Assembly (NCBI GenBank): GCA_005776395.1
Contig: SXPJ01000011.1
Coordinates: forward strand, 1 to 58,539
From: Bdellovibrionales bacterium
GTDB taxonomy: Bacteria > Bdellovibrionota > FAC87 > UBA2466
Reading direction: 5' to 3'
DNA: 58,539 bases
Below are positions 7,989 through 16,258 of this stretch, in pieces. The number at the start of each line of letters is the position of its first letter. Position 1 is the first letter of the stretch. Under the pieces are notes generated by a model, which worked only from the letters and a program-made list of their open reading frames with translations, did no database searches and was not told the origin of the DNA. The translations under genes and the position numbers were made by a program.

Positions 7989-8759
7989 TTATCTTCTCGC
8001 AAGAAGCCTTACTGCATCGTAAAGTTTTTTAGGTAGCTGATCAAAGGTTTCCACCTCAAGGCAAATCCCATTTCCATGGGTTGCCATAGTTTGAGAGGCC
8101 TCTAAATGGCTACCAGCCCCATGCAGATGTAACACCACGAGAAAATCATATTTTTTTGCGACCTCTATAGGATCTGTTCCTTCCGTCGTCCTCCCATCGG
8201 TAGCAATGAGCCCAATTTTCTTCTTACCCGCACCGAAATGTTTAAACTGATTTAACCCCTCTTCAAGCCCTAACGAGATATTGGTAAAACCTCTAGGTTG
8301 TGACTTTAAAAATTTGAGAACGGTGCTCTCTCTAGACTCTTCAACAGAAAGTTTTTTAATCACTTGAGCCTTAGAAGAAAAAACGATAACCGAAGCATCA
8401 CGAGCTTGAATCTCCAGCAACAAAACCGCGACCGCAATACTGGCTAAAAGATGTTTATCTCCAGACATCGAGGAACTTGCATCTATCATTGTGACACAGG
8501 TAAAGGGTTTTTCTTCAGTTATCTCCACCTGAAGGGTCTCGGGAGTCACCTCCTCTAAGATTGGATTTTCTTCAAGGGTCTCCTCAATTGCGATCTCTCC
8601 GAAAGGAACTCTCGCAAAACAATCTCTTTTCAAAACTTGAGGCCGAGAGGGATGGGCGATAACTTTTTTTGCATGGTCCAATACGAGCGAAACCAACTTT
8701 CTATCAGAGGCTTCATCCGATTGCGTTAAGCCGCTCCGATGAAAGTAGAGCTGTCTCAT
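7989..8759 (-). CDS. VWA domain protein, ChlD/CobT-like C-terminal part
   Basis: From ATG 8759 this encodes 256 residues dominated by a von Willebrand A domain. An intact MIDAS is visible: DASSSMS (DxSxS), FTNIS supplying Thr, and ATDGRT supplying Asp, so it should bind a metal ion. Its reading frame stays open upstream to 8891 with 44 further codons and no ATG, GTG or TTG, and ATG 8759 lacks a convincing ribosome binding site. The open part begins at the A10 tract ending the AAA+ gene. The likely main product is therefore a -1 frameshift fusion of about 574-585 residues (AAA+, linker with FFPPELSD, VWA), the architecture of magnesium/cobalt chelatase D subunits. Separate internal initiation at 8759 remains possible. 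Confidence 0.8.
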   Translation of the reverse strand: MRQLYFHRSGLTQSDEASDRKLVSLVLDHAKKVIAHPSRPQVLKRDCFARVPFGEIAIEETLEENPILEEVTPETLQVEITEEKPFTCVTMIDASSSMSGDKHLLASIAVAVLLLEIQARDASVIVFSSKAQVIKKLSVEESRESTVLKFLKSQPRGFTNISLGLEEGLNQFKHFGAGKKKIGLIATDGRTTEGTDPIEVAKKYDFLVVLHLHGAGSHLEASQTMATHGNGICLEVETFDQLPKKLYDAVRLLARR

Positions 8760-8884
8760 AAGATCCGTTTTAACATCGCCAACTCCCCCCTCTAAATCCT
8801 GAAATTCTTGCTGATCAGAAAGTTCGGGGGGGAAAAAGACTGGAATGACTTTAAGAGCAAGCCCTTCTAACCGGTTTTTAGGAT

Positions 8885-8902
8885 TTAATTCTTTTTTTTT
8901 TC
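8885..8902 (-). promoter_or_regulatory. Probable programmed -1 frameshift site (A10 slippery tract)
   Basis: On the minus strand the AAA+ frame reads GAA AAA AAA AAG AAT TAA. The A-AAA-AAG heptamer (8897-8891), the same as the E. coli dnaX slip site, is followed by one sense codon and the stop (8887-8885). Moving back one base puts the ribosome into GAA TTA AAT CCT, the frame that continues without a stop into the VWA domain. A weak 5-bp hairpin with a CTTG loop lies about 30 bases downstream; no clear Shine-Dalgarno stimulator is seen upstream. RNA polymerase slippage on the A10 run, or a one-base assembly error, would give the same fusion. Confidence 0.7.
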
Positions 8903-9745
8903 GCTAAGAGTGGGAAACTCATTGAGTGAAATAAGATTTAAAATTAAATCCTTTGGATCCTCTTCACTGGAAACAAGTTCAATTCGACTGGGCAAAGCCA
9001 TAAGAGCTGCAGATTCAAAATCAAGACCTGCTTCCATAAGTTTTGCCATAGAAATTGCAGCTCGAATGCTTGCACCACGTTTAATGCCGACATGGCTTCG
9101 AGTGGCTCGAATGAGATCTACCATTCGTTCTAGAAGATCGTTTTTAATCTTAGAGGAAACTTCCTGTTTTAAAATTACCAACTCCTCTTCTTTAGTTTGA
9201 TATTTTAAACAGATCATTTCAAAACGATCTAATAGAGCCTCAGAAAGAGCGTGAGTTGCTGTGAATTCTCTAGGGTTTTGAGTCGCAATTACACAGAATC
9301 CAGACTTTGCCTCAAGCTCACCCAGTTTCGGCATTACAATTCTTCGTTCATCCATTGCAGGCAATAAAATATTCTGAACTGCCTCTGGCATTCGGTTAAG
9401 TTCATTAATAAAAAGAATTTTTCCACCCTTCATGGCAGATACCAAAGGCCCTTCAATAAAAGACTCTTTAGAATACCCCTTCTTAAGAACGATAGGAGGA
9501 TCAAACCAACCCGTTAGTTTCTGTTCGGTATAACGGGTGTCCCCATCAACTCTTTCAAACTTTCTCTGAATCTCAGTTAAGATTTGTTGAACAAGAAAAG
9601 TTTTGCCAACTCCTACAGCCCCTTCAATTAAAATATTACGATGAAGGGCTATAACCTTTTTAAGCTGCTGAAGCTCTTTTTCTCGGCCAATGATTTTGGA
9701 TTTACTTGCCACGTTTTTTCTTTCTGGACATAGGCTCAGTTTCAC
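8885..9745 (-). CDS. MoxR/ChlI-like AAA+ ATPase
   Basis: A AAA+ ATPase of 275-286 residues resembling the chelatase small subunit ChlI/CobS and MoxR proteins. Walker A is GAVGVGKTF, Walker B is GGKILFINELNR (Asn-Glu rather than Asp-Glu), sensor 1 is CVIATQNPREF and an Arg-finger region is LLDRFEM. Such ATPases pair with VWA proteins to insert metal ions or remodel cofactor enzymes. The start is either GTG 9745 or GTG 9712; both lie inside the end of kamE, so translation is coupled to it. Zero-frame translation stops right after an A10 tract; a -1 shift there would append the VWA domain. Confidence 0.85.
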   Translation of the reverse strand: MKLSLCPERKNVASKSKIIGREKELQQLKKVIALHRNILIEGAVGVGKTFLVQQILTEIQRKFERVDGDTRYTEQKLTGWFDPPIVLKKGYSKESFIEGPLVSAMKGGKILFINELNRMPEAVQNILLPAMDERRIVMPKLGELEAKSGFCVIATQNPREFTATHALSEALLDRFEMICLKYQTKEEELVILKQEVSSKIKNDLLERMVDLIRATRSHVGIKRGASIRAAISMAKLMEAGLDFESAALMALPSRIELVSSEEDPKDLILNLISLNEFPTLSEKKKN

Positions 9746-10493
9746 CTTTATCCATCCGTTCTACCAACTTCTCATATAAGAAGTTTGCCACATCACTGGG
9801 CCTAGCACCAATAGTAAATCCAGCATCATACCCAAGTTCTAGCGCCATTTTATGGGTGACTCGGGGTCCACCTGCTACCAAAATAAACTTTCCTTCAAGG
9901 CCACGTTTTTTAAGCCTTGCCATCAGATCTCTCATATCCGAAAGATGGATATCTTTTTGAGAAACAACTTTAGAGAGCAATATGGCATCTGCTTTTTCTT
10001 TAACAGCTCTATCTATCAGCTCCTCAGTTGGAACTTGGCTCCCCATATTAACCGTTCTAAAACCTTTATAACGCTCGAGTCCAATATCACCGTCAAAACC
10101 CTTCATACTTAAAATGGCATCAAGCCCCACGGTATGAGCATCATAGCCGGTACAGGCTCCAACCACACGAATAGGTCTCTTCACATTAGCTAAAATCAGC
10201 CGATCAATCTCTTTGTAGCTTCGCTTCTCCCCCCCCAGATCCGGAACCTCAAGTTGAGTGTAATCGATCCCCTTGTCGGTTCTTGCAAAGACCACAAAGA
10301 GGGAATAGTTCACCCCAATTTTAGACATGTGGGCGATTTTTACATCAAAAAAACCCCAGTTTCTCACAAGTTGGGTCGCAGCTTCTCGAGCCTTGGCCGA
10401 AGGCTCTATAGGCAAAGTAAAACTAAGCTGAATAGCTCCATCATCGGTTGTGTCGCCGTAGGGTTTTAATGAAGTGAGATTAATCTCGGCCAT
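9702..10493 (-). CDS. kamE: D-lysine 5,6-aminomutase beta subunit
   Basis: A 263-residue beta subunit of the adenosylcobalamin- and PLP-dependent lysine 5,6-aminomutase, which moves the terminal amino group of D-lysine or beta-lysine from C6 to C5. The B12-binding motif ACTGYDAHTVGLDAI carries His120, the expected cobalt ligand, and Lys131 (SMKGFDG) lies eleven residues later, matching the spacing of cobalt His and PLP Lys in the characterised enzyme. The C-terminal Rossmann domain shows LLSKVVSQ and LVAGGPRV. An N-terminal dimerisation domain precedes it. The gene lies immediately downstream of kamD and overlaps the AAA+ gene. Confidence 0.95.
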   Translation of the reverse strand: MAEINLTSLKPYGDTTDDGAIQLSFTLPIEPSAKAREAATQLVRNWGFFDVKIAHMSKIGVNYSLFVVFARTDKGIDYTQLEVPDLGGEKRSYKEIDRLILANVKRPIRVVGACTGYDAHTVGLDAILSMKGFDGDIGLERYKGFRTVNMGSQVPTEELIDRAVKEKADAILLSKVVSQKDIHLSDMRDLMARLKKRGLEGKFILVAGGPRVTHKMALELGYDAGFTIGARPSDVANFLYEKLVERMDKGETEPMSRKKKRGK

Positions 10494-12076
10494 TAGATCT
10501 TACTCCCCATCATTTCAAAGAAAGGATTAAGATAACGACCTCTCTCCACTTCGAATACGCCATTGGCCCCTTTGCCCCCATCAATCGTACGACTTACGTC
10601 TGCAAATGTTCTCTTTTCAATCGCTTTGTAAATACCCATACGATCAATCTTTTCAAGTAATTTGACCGCATCGTCTAAAACATTTTGAGCAAAAGTTGCA
10701 ATAAAACCATCGGAACGATATCCAAACTCGTCCCCAAGCCCAACCGCTCCTCCCACCACATAGTTAGCATTTCGGATACTCACACTTCGATCTTGCAGAA
10801 ACGGAGTGTGTACCGCTTCGGTTAACATGCCTAGTAAAATGACCCCTTGATTGGTCATCGATCCAATTAAATTAAAAATCGTATCAATAGCATGGCTTGT
10901 AAAAATATCGCCCGATTTATATTTGGTATTGCACATGTACTTAAGTGGGGCTTCAGGGAAAATTTGCCGAGTCATCTGAGCTCTAGCGATCTCCATCAAA
11001 ATCACCTTCTCATAATTGGGATCCATCTCCATTGCATGACCTATCGACATCTGATTTTTCGCCATTCCCGCATTGAGAGCTGCCACTTCATTAATAAATT
11101 GAGAAGCTAAAACCTGATCTCCGCTTTTAGCCGCATCGGTGGTCTTCATATAGTTATCTTCACCGGTCATGATCCAAATCCCGCTTTTCGAACAGATCAA
11201 ACGAGAAAAATGCTGATCAATGAGAGTTCTTCTCATATTAATATCTCGGAACAAAATTCCATACATTGCATCATTAAGAAGACAATCAAGCCCTTCCATG
11301 GCCCCAAGAGCCGCAATCTCGGACATGCAAAGCCCAGAGCAATAATTGGTAAGACGAATATATCGATTTACCTCTTTACCCACTTCATCAAGGGCTTGTC
11401 TCATTACTCTAAAATTAGCTTGAGTCGCATAGGTGCCTCCAAACCCCTCAGTCGTGGTCCCTTGAGGCACATAATCCAGTAGGGATTGAGCCGTACTTCT
11501 AATAACTGCAATAACATCGGCCCCGTCCCGCACAGCACTTTTAGCTTGAATGACATCTTCAAAAATATTTCCAGTGGCCACAATCACATACTTCAAAGGC
11601 CGTTTTTCTTTGAGAGGATCCTTAATTTGTTTAGCGATTTGGATCCGTTCTTTGCGGTATCGAATTAAATTTTGATAAGAATCTTTAGCTAACTTGTGGG
11701 CCAGTGCTTTGACCTTTTTGGCATCTTGAGAGGCCAGAGATCCGATATCTATTTCCTCAATAAGCACCTTTTCTTGAAGGGCTGCAATATCAAAGCCCGT
11801 GGCGATCATGGCATTGGCAATCCAATAAAGAGCCCCTTCATGCAAACGATCGTGGCCCTTCACCTGGTCACAGATTAAATTGGCTATAGGAAAAAGCTGA
11901 TCTTGGTCATTTGGAGTTGCTTCATTAAAGCCCAATAATCTTAAAACGGCCCTTTCTGTTCCAACTGTGGAATTAACTTTTATCAGCTCAGCGACTTCAG
12001 AGCCGATTGATTTTGCAATCTCTCTACACCGAGCGATCTTTTTGGAGGATAATGGTATTGTTGAAGCATAACTCAT
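10493..12076 (-). CDS. kamD: D-lysine 5,6-aminomutase alpha subunit
   Basis: A 527-residue alpha subunit (540 if TTG 12115 is used) with the TIM barrel that holds substrate, PLP and the adenosyl group of B12. It carries long conserved blocks such as ATGNIFEDVIQAKSAVRDGA, the TTTEGFGGTYATQANFR region and MTGEDNYMKTTDA. I prefer ATG 12076 because homology to the family appears to begin just after it and the upstream TTG has no ribosome binding site. The last base of the gene overlaps kamE. No lysine 2,3-aminomutase or downstream lysine-fermentation genes occur in the window, and I saw no cobalamin riboswitch in the short leader. Confidence 0.93.
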   Translation of the reverse strand: MSYASTIPLSSKKIARCREIAKSIGSEVAELIKVNSTVGTERAVLRLLGFNEATPNDQDQLFPIANLICDQVKGHDRLHEGALYWIANAMIATGFDIAALQEKVLIEEIDIGSLASQDAKKVKALAHKLAKDSYQNLIRYRKERIQIAKQIKDPLKEKRPLKYVIVATGNIFEDVIQAKSAVRDGADVIAVIRSTAQSLLDYVPQGTTTEGFGGTYATQANFRVMRQALDEVGKEVNRYIRLTNYCSGLCMSEIAALGAMEGLDCLLNDAMYGILFRDINMRRTLIDQHFSRLICSKSGIWIMTGEDNYMKTTDAAKSGDQVLASQFINEVAALNAGMAKNQMSIGHAMEMDPNYEKVILMEIARAQMTRQIFPEAPLKYMCNTKYKSGDIFTSHAIDTIFNLIGSMTNQGVILLGMLTEAVHTPFLQDRSVSIRNANYVVGGAVGLGDEFGYRSDGFIATFAQNVLDDAVKLLEKIDRMGIYKAIEKRTFADVSRTIDGGKGANGVFEVERGRYLNPFFEMMGSKI

Positions 12077-12190
12077 AAGGCCATGATATTGCCTCAGCCG
12101 TGGGTAACTTTTCAAGCAAGATTAAATAGTTTTTGCCGTGGGTTTCATCCGGTAAAAACGTAACCTTCATGAAGCGAAGAGTCTCGGCTG

Positions 12191-12856
12191 TTATAAAGCC
12201 CGTCTTACGAACTCTTGAATCGCCGACAGATCTTTTTCAGCCAAGTTCTTAAATTGAATTCCCATACCAGGCTTGGTTTCAGAATCGCAAACCCATCGAA
12301 TCTCCCCCTCTACTTGAATAACTGAAACCGATAAAGGAACGGGCAAAAGCATATTGAGAAAAACCTTTTCAGAGATAACGCCAAATTGCTTAGTTTCTAG
12401 AAAACAGCCCCCTTCAGAAATGTTTCTCATGGTGGGATACTCCCAGCTGTTGTTACGGTTAATAATCATCGGCAAATAGGTTTCAAAACGTGGCTTAGTA
12501 CGCCACCAACGAAGTTTAGGATCAAAATAAAGGTGTCTAATTCGTGGATTGATAAAGTAACTCAAACTAAAAAGATAGATTCCAAGATGGGAGATAAAGT
12601 TCCAGGCTTTGCCACGGGTACTATAATAAATATTTAGATCTTGAACCCCCCACAAAGCAATCAGAGCCACCAAAGCATACCAACCCACTTGGGTCACTCT
12701 CACAAGCCCCACAATGAGAAGGCAAGGAAGGACACCTAAAAGAATGGCCTCAATCCAATTAAAAGGATGCTTTTGATAAAGTCGATACCCCCACTCCATA
12801 GGAAAGTAGAGAAAGAACAGCGCAAAAATGATTAGTAGTATCGGTCTACGATGCAT
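12191..12856 (-). CDS. Membrane protein with C-terminal PilZ-like domain
   Basis: A 221-residue protein with about four hydrophobic helices in residues 5-110, followed by a cytosolic domain of about 100 residues. This domain resembles PilZ, the c-di-GMP receptor fold: basic WWRTKPRFETYLP, NISEGGCFLET (the N-x-S-x-x-G motif), GEIRWV and PGMGIQFKNL. The first PilZ motif RxxxR is present only loosely as RTKPR, so ligand binding is likely but not certain. It is probably a membrane-bound effector responding to c-di-GMP; a diguanylate cyclase is encoded at 28.7 kb. Confidence 0.75.
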   Translation of the reverse strand: MHRRPILLIIFALFFLYFPMEWGYRLYQKHPFNWIEAILLGVLPCLLIVGLVRVTQVGWYALVALIALWGVQDLNIYYSTRGKAWNFISHLGIYLFSLSYFINPRIRHLYFDPKLRWWRTKPRFETYLPMIINRNNSWEYPTMRNISEGGCFLETKQFGVISEKVFLNMLLPVPLSVSVIQVEGEIRWVCDSETKPGMGIQFKNLAEKDLSAIQEFVRRAL

Positions 12857-12909
12857 AAAAGAATTATATCAATTTCAAGAAAGCAATTAAGGGGATTTAG
12901 TGGAAAGAA

Positions 12910-13644
12910 TTAAGCAGCGGTTTTATTTTCATCTTCATCGTCATCGTCAATGGAGTTGTCTTGAGAAAGGGGGCTCGGATTAAACCGATACCCCTCTCCA
13001 TAAATGGATTCTATGTGACCTTTGAAAGATCCCAATTTTTTACGAATAGTTCGAATATGTGAGTCAACAACCCGGTCACTCACAAATGTTTCGCCCCAAA
13101 CGCTATTTAGTATTTTATCTCGAGCAAGGACTCGATCAGGGTGACGAATGAAGAAAGATAATAGCTTAAACTCTAAAGCAGAGAAGCCTACTTCTTTATC
13201 ACTCAAAAAAACCCGATGTCCTACGAAGTCTACCTTTAAACCTTTATATTCAAAGGCAGCTAAGTTCTCTCTATTGACTTTGCTCTGTTTGATTCGAGTT
13301 TTAATACGTGCTATTAGCTCTTCAGCCTCAAACGGCTTTTGAACATAGTCATCAGCCCCAAGATCAAAGCCCATTTTCTTAGCACTCGTGTCACTTCGGG
13401 ACGAAAGAAAAATAATGGGTATTTTTTCAGTCTCTTTTTGTGCTCTTAAACGATGACAGACTTCAAAACCATCTACCTCTCCCAAACTTATATCGAGAAG
13501 TATTAAATCAGGGCGGTGCTCTTTGGCTAACTCAACACCAATATTGCCATTGTCAGCTACCACGACCCGATAATCTTTCCCGAGAGAAGTTTGGATTAGG
13601 AATTGATAATCTTTGTTATCTTCAATAACTAGAATTTTTTCCAT
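12910..13644 (-). CDS. OmpR/PhoB-family response regulator
   Basis: A two-domain regulator. The N-terminal receiver has the acidic pair IEDN, the phosphoacceptor in LILLDISLGEVDG and the conserved Lys in YVQKPFEAEEL. The C-terminal winged helix shows ALEFKLLSFFIRHPDRVLARDKI and VVDSHIRTIRKKLG, typical of OmpR/PhoB DNA-binding domains, and ends with an acidic DDDDEDEN tail. ATG 13644 is chosen because GAGAGGAGA lies just upstream; an in-frame TTG lies five codons earlier. No histidine kinase is adjacent, so it is an orphan regulator. Confidence 0.9.
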   Translation of the reverse strand: MEKILVIEDNKDYQFLIQTSLGKDYRVVVADNGNIGVELAKEHRPDLILLDISLGEVDGFEVCHRLRAQKETEKIPIIFLSSRSDTSAKKMGFDLGADDYVQKPFEAEELIARIKTRIKQSKVNRENLAAFEYKGLKVDFVGHRVFLSDKEVGFSALEFKLLSFFIRHPDRVLARDKILNSVWGETFVSDRVVDSHIRTIRKKLGSFKGHIESIYGEGYRFNPSPLSQDNSIDDDDEDENKTAA

Positions 13645-13839
13645 AAGTCTCCTCTCCAAAAACCTTATCGGAATATGGAGGAAATATTTGAGTATTTTTA
13701 CGGTTAATTGAAATTATGCGGTCGTTACAAACAAGATTCCACACAACGCCCAGCGACAAGATATTTAAATTTTCTTAATTAGTTCTTTGCTTTTTTAAAA
13801 TCTTCACCATTACAATAAACTTTCTTGGGGGAGAAAAAA

Positions 13840-14256
13840 GTGTCCTATGAAAATGTAGTGTTCTTGTCCCGGTTTGGGCAAATGAGTTCAAAAAAAAAGA
13901 AACAGATTCTTTACCTTTCAAATCAGGAGGAATCCCTTTCTCTTTTACAATCATTCCATGGTATCGCGGTTGAAAGCACCTCTTCGATACAGGCTCTCAA
14001 TATTCAGCTTTTTTCTTGGAAACGTTGGGACCTTGTCTTAATTGAATCCAATATTGAGTGGACAGATCCTAAAGAAACGGTGGCACTCATTAACGAGAAG
14101 CTCCAAATCCCAGTGACTTTAATAGACAGGCATTCCAATGAGGAAGAATCACTCTTTCGCTTAAAGGCTTTTTATGAAGCAGGTCTTCATGATTGCATAA
14201 AAGCCCCTCTTTGCCCTAAAGAACTCGCAGAGGTTTTTAAAACCTTAATACGATAA
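13840..14256 (+). CDS. Degenerate receiver-domain protein (pseudo-receiver)
   Basis: A 138-residue protein with the general layout of a CheY-like receiver: KKQILYLSNQEESLSLLQSF at the first strand, WDLVLIESNIEW where the phosphorylated Asp should be, and DCIKAPLCPKEL near the conserved Lys. The acceptor Asp position reads Glu in LIES, so phosphorylation is unlikely and the protein may be locked in one state. GTG 13840 is preferred because a GGGGGAG site lies six bases upstream; an in-frame TTG at 13825 overlaps that site. It is divergent from the OmpR-type regulator. Confidence 0.6.
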   Translation: MSYENVVFLSRFGQMSSKKKKQILYLSNQEESLSLLQSFHGIAVESTSSIQALNIQLFSWKRWDLVLIESNIEWTDPKETVALINEKLQIPVTLIDRHSNEEESLFRLKAFYEAGLHDCIKAPLCPKELAEVFKTLIR

Positions 14257-14285
14257 CTATCCTACTCACCCGTTAACCCATATTC

Positions 14286-15095
14286 CTACCGAAGGATAAT
14301 TTTTCTTACAGAACCTGGAAGCTCTAAACTAAAAATCCCCTTTCCCTTTTCAGAAGGGGGAACTATTTCTACCCACTCTAAATCAAGTTCACTTGCTTGA
14401 TTCTCGATTTTTAAGAAGACACTGCGCCCCACTCTAGGCAACTCATTTTGAGTCGTATACTCTTCGCAACACTTGGCAAATTCAGAGAACTCGAAATTGG
14501 CCTTAAAATCAAAGTTTTTCCATTCTAGATTTAAAATTTCACCAGTTGTCGAATCAACTAAGGCATCAATTTGAAGTTTTCCTTTTTTTAAAACCGCTAA
14601 AAGCTGCCCTTCTCGATCGGTCTTTTCCACACTTTCTAATTGAAGCTCTGATCTCTTAAAAGGCAAAATTCCCAACCACAGATCCTTAAGATCATAAAAG
14701 CTCATCCCCAATCCTAAAAATTCTCTCAGGTAAATTCCCCCCTGAGCCTTATCCGAATAGGCTCTGTTTTGTGAGGGATAATAGGCCAAAAAAAATTTCT
14801 TGCCATCAAGAACTGCGGCATACTGTAATCTTCCCAAAGGATCTCGAAGCTCCAACCTTAAACCCTCAGGACTCGAATAAAGAGTTCCAGTTCCGGAGAG
14901 AGTCTGTTTTTTTTCTGCCATATCCAATCGGATTTTTCCCTGAATGGCCTGGGTCTCCAGCTTTTTTCTAGTTTGATTTCGCCAAAAAACAGCCCAAAAT
15001 TCTTTGGCTTCGATCGGTTTAACAGGAGGTCTGGGCTGTAAAAAGGCGCAGCTCGAAATCAAGAATAAAAAAACTAATAGACCTATTTTTCTCAT
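14286..15095 (-). CDS. LolB/DUF4292-like outer-membrane lipoprotein
   Basis: A 269-residue lipoprotein with a signal peptide and lipobox L-I-S-S-C (Cys16). The mature part has the alternating beta pattern of LolB-type half-barrels: AIQGKIRLDM, LSGTGTLYSSPEGLRLELRD, LGRLQYAAVLDGKKFFLAYY and FLGLGMSFYDLKDLWLGILP. LolB-like proteins receive lipoproteins at the outer membrane; DUF4292 relatives are of unknown role. A C-terminal strand region is longer than in classical LolB. The start overlaps the stop of the upstream hydrolase gene (ATGA), so the two are coupled. Confidence 0.6.
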   Translation of the reverse strand: MRKIGLLVFLFLISSCAFLQPRPPVKPIEAKEFWAVFWRNQTRKKLETQAIQGKIRLDMAEKKQTLSGTGTLYSSPEGLRLELRDPLGRLQYAAVLDGKKFFLAYYPSQNRAYSDKAQGGIYLREFLGLGMSFYDLKDLWLGILPFKRSELQLESVEKTDREGQLLAVLKKGKLQIDALVDSTTGEILNLEWKNFDFKANFEFSEFAKCCEEYTTQNELPRVGRSVFLKIENQASELDLEWVEIVPPSEKGKGIFSLELPGSVRKIILR

Positions 15096-16012
15096 CGATA
15101 ACCAATCTTCTCTAAAAACATCTCAATCTTCCCATTCACCTCTTCTGGAAAATCAATGTGCGTATTATGGCTGCCTTCTGGAATAAAATGCATTTCCGCT
15201 TCAGCAAGGGAGGCGGCCATCTCCTCTTGAACTGGCGTAGGAGTGATAACATCTTTATCTCCTGCGATTACTAATGCCGGACATTCAATCTGTTTCAAAT
15301 AACCTTTTCCATCGAACCGAGTGTAATCATCTATCAGAGCATGAAAAATCGAAAAAGGAATTTGATTAACCCCCTCGATATAGCTATTAACATCTTTCTC
15401 ATGTGATTTTTCAGCATTAAATCCCAAGTGAGAAGTTAAAATAAAATTAAAGAGGTTATTTTTAGTAAATCGATGCCACAGAGTTGAGACAGTTCCGGGC
15501 ATAAGATCAAAAAGCATCGTTGTTAAACGATGAACACGATTCATGCGGTCCGAATAAAACATCTGCTCAAAAGGATTATTAACAGTTCCACAGATAAAGA
15601 TAATTGCTTTGAATTTAAGTTTTTCTAATAAGACGACTCGAGTTAAAATCCCAACTCCCATGCTGTGCCCTAACCCAACGACCTCTGTAACTTTAAGATA
15701 GTTCAAAAGATCTTGAATATCATTAGCACACCACTCCAGAGTCAAATGCCGATCATTAGCGGGTCGCCCCGAAAATGAATGCCCTCGATAATCAAACAAA
15801 ATAACTTTGTATTTTTTTGCAAAATAGGCCAGTTGATGCCGCCAATGTTCCCTGCGACAAACAAGCCCGTAACACATCAATAGAGACTTTCCCTCTCCAT
15901 AGACTTCATAATAGATACTGGTTTTATCCCGACTTTGAAAAACCCCCTTCGTATGGGGCTCTAAACCCTCTTCCTTTTTAGAAGCTATCATTACAGGTTT
16001 TAAATCCTCCAT
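15092..16012 (-). CDS. Alpha/beta hydrolase
   Basis: A cytosolic-looking alpha/beta hydrolase of 306 residues. The nucleophile elbow is GLGHSMGVG (Ser), the acid is in AGDKDVITP (Asp) and the catalytic His is in PEGSHNTHIDFP; the oxyanion region is LLMCYGLVCRREHW. The substrate is unknown. ATG 16012 is preferred because AAGGA lies ten bases upstream and the family-like sequence begins after it; in-frame upstream starts (ATG 16108, TTG 16126) would add a proline- and lysine-rich leader. It is coupled to the lipoprotein downstream. Confidence 0.85.
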   Translation of the reverse strand: MEDLKPVMIASKKEEGLEPHTKGVFQSRDKTSIYYEVYGEGKSLLMCYGLVCRREHWRHQLAYFAKKYKVILFDYRGHSFSGRPANDRHLTLEWCANDIQDLLNYLKVTEVVGLGHSMGVGILTRVVLLEKLKFKAIIFICGTVNNPFEQMFYSDRMNRVHRLTTMLFDLMPGTVSTLWHRFTKNNLFNFILTSHLGFNAEKSHEKDVNSYIEGVNQIPFSIFHALIDDYTRFDGKGYLKQIECPALVIAGDKDVITPTPVQEEMAASLAEAEMHFIPEGSHNTHIDFPEEVNGKIEMFLEKIGYR

Positions 16013-16258
16013 TTCTTTGGGTTCCTTCTTAAGAGGCTTCTGAGGAGGTGTAGGATTGAGATTGTAAGTAACTGTAATTTTATTGTTTTTGAAGATTTCT
16101 CGCCACATACCATCCCATTGTAGCAAATCAACCCCACCTGAAAAGCATTAAGGTTCCTTTTTTCTATTAAATCCCCTGTCAATTTCTGATTTTTCGTAAG
16201 CATTCTACCCTTTTAAATTCGGTAAAAACTTGCTACACCCTTGAAGCGAGGAAAGACT

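Noticed and set aside
10213-10220. G8 run in kamE as a phase-variation tract
   Set aside because: It is short, in the middle of a conserved metabolic enzyme, and the frame is intact on both sides; treated as ordinary Gly/Gly-Glu codons.
12077-12190. Possible cobalamin riboswitch before kamD
   Set aside because: The leader is only about 110 bases and I found no B12-box-like conserved core; expression control by B12 cannot be claimed.
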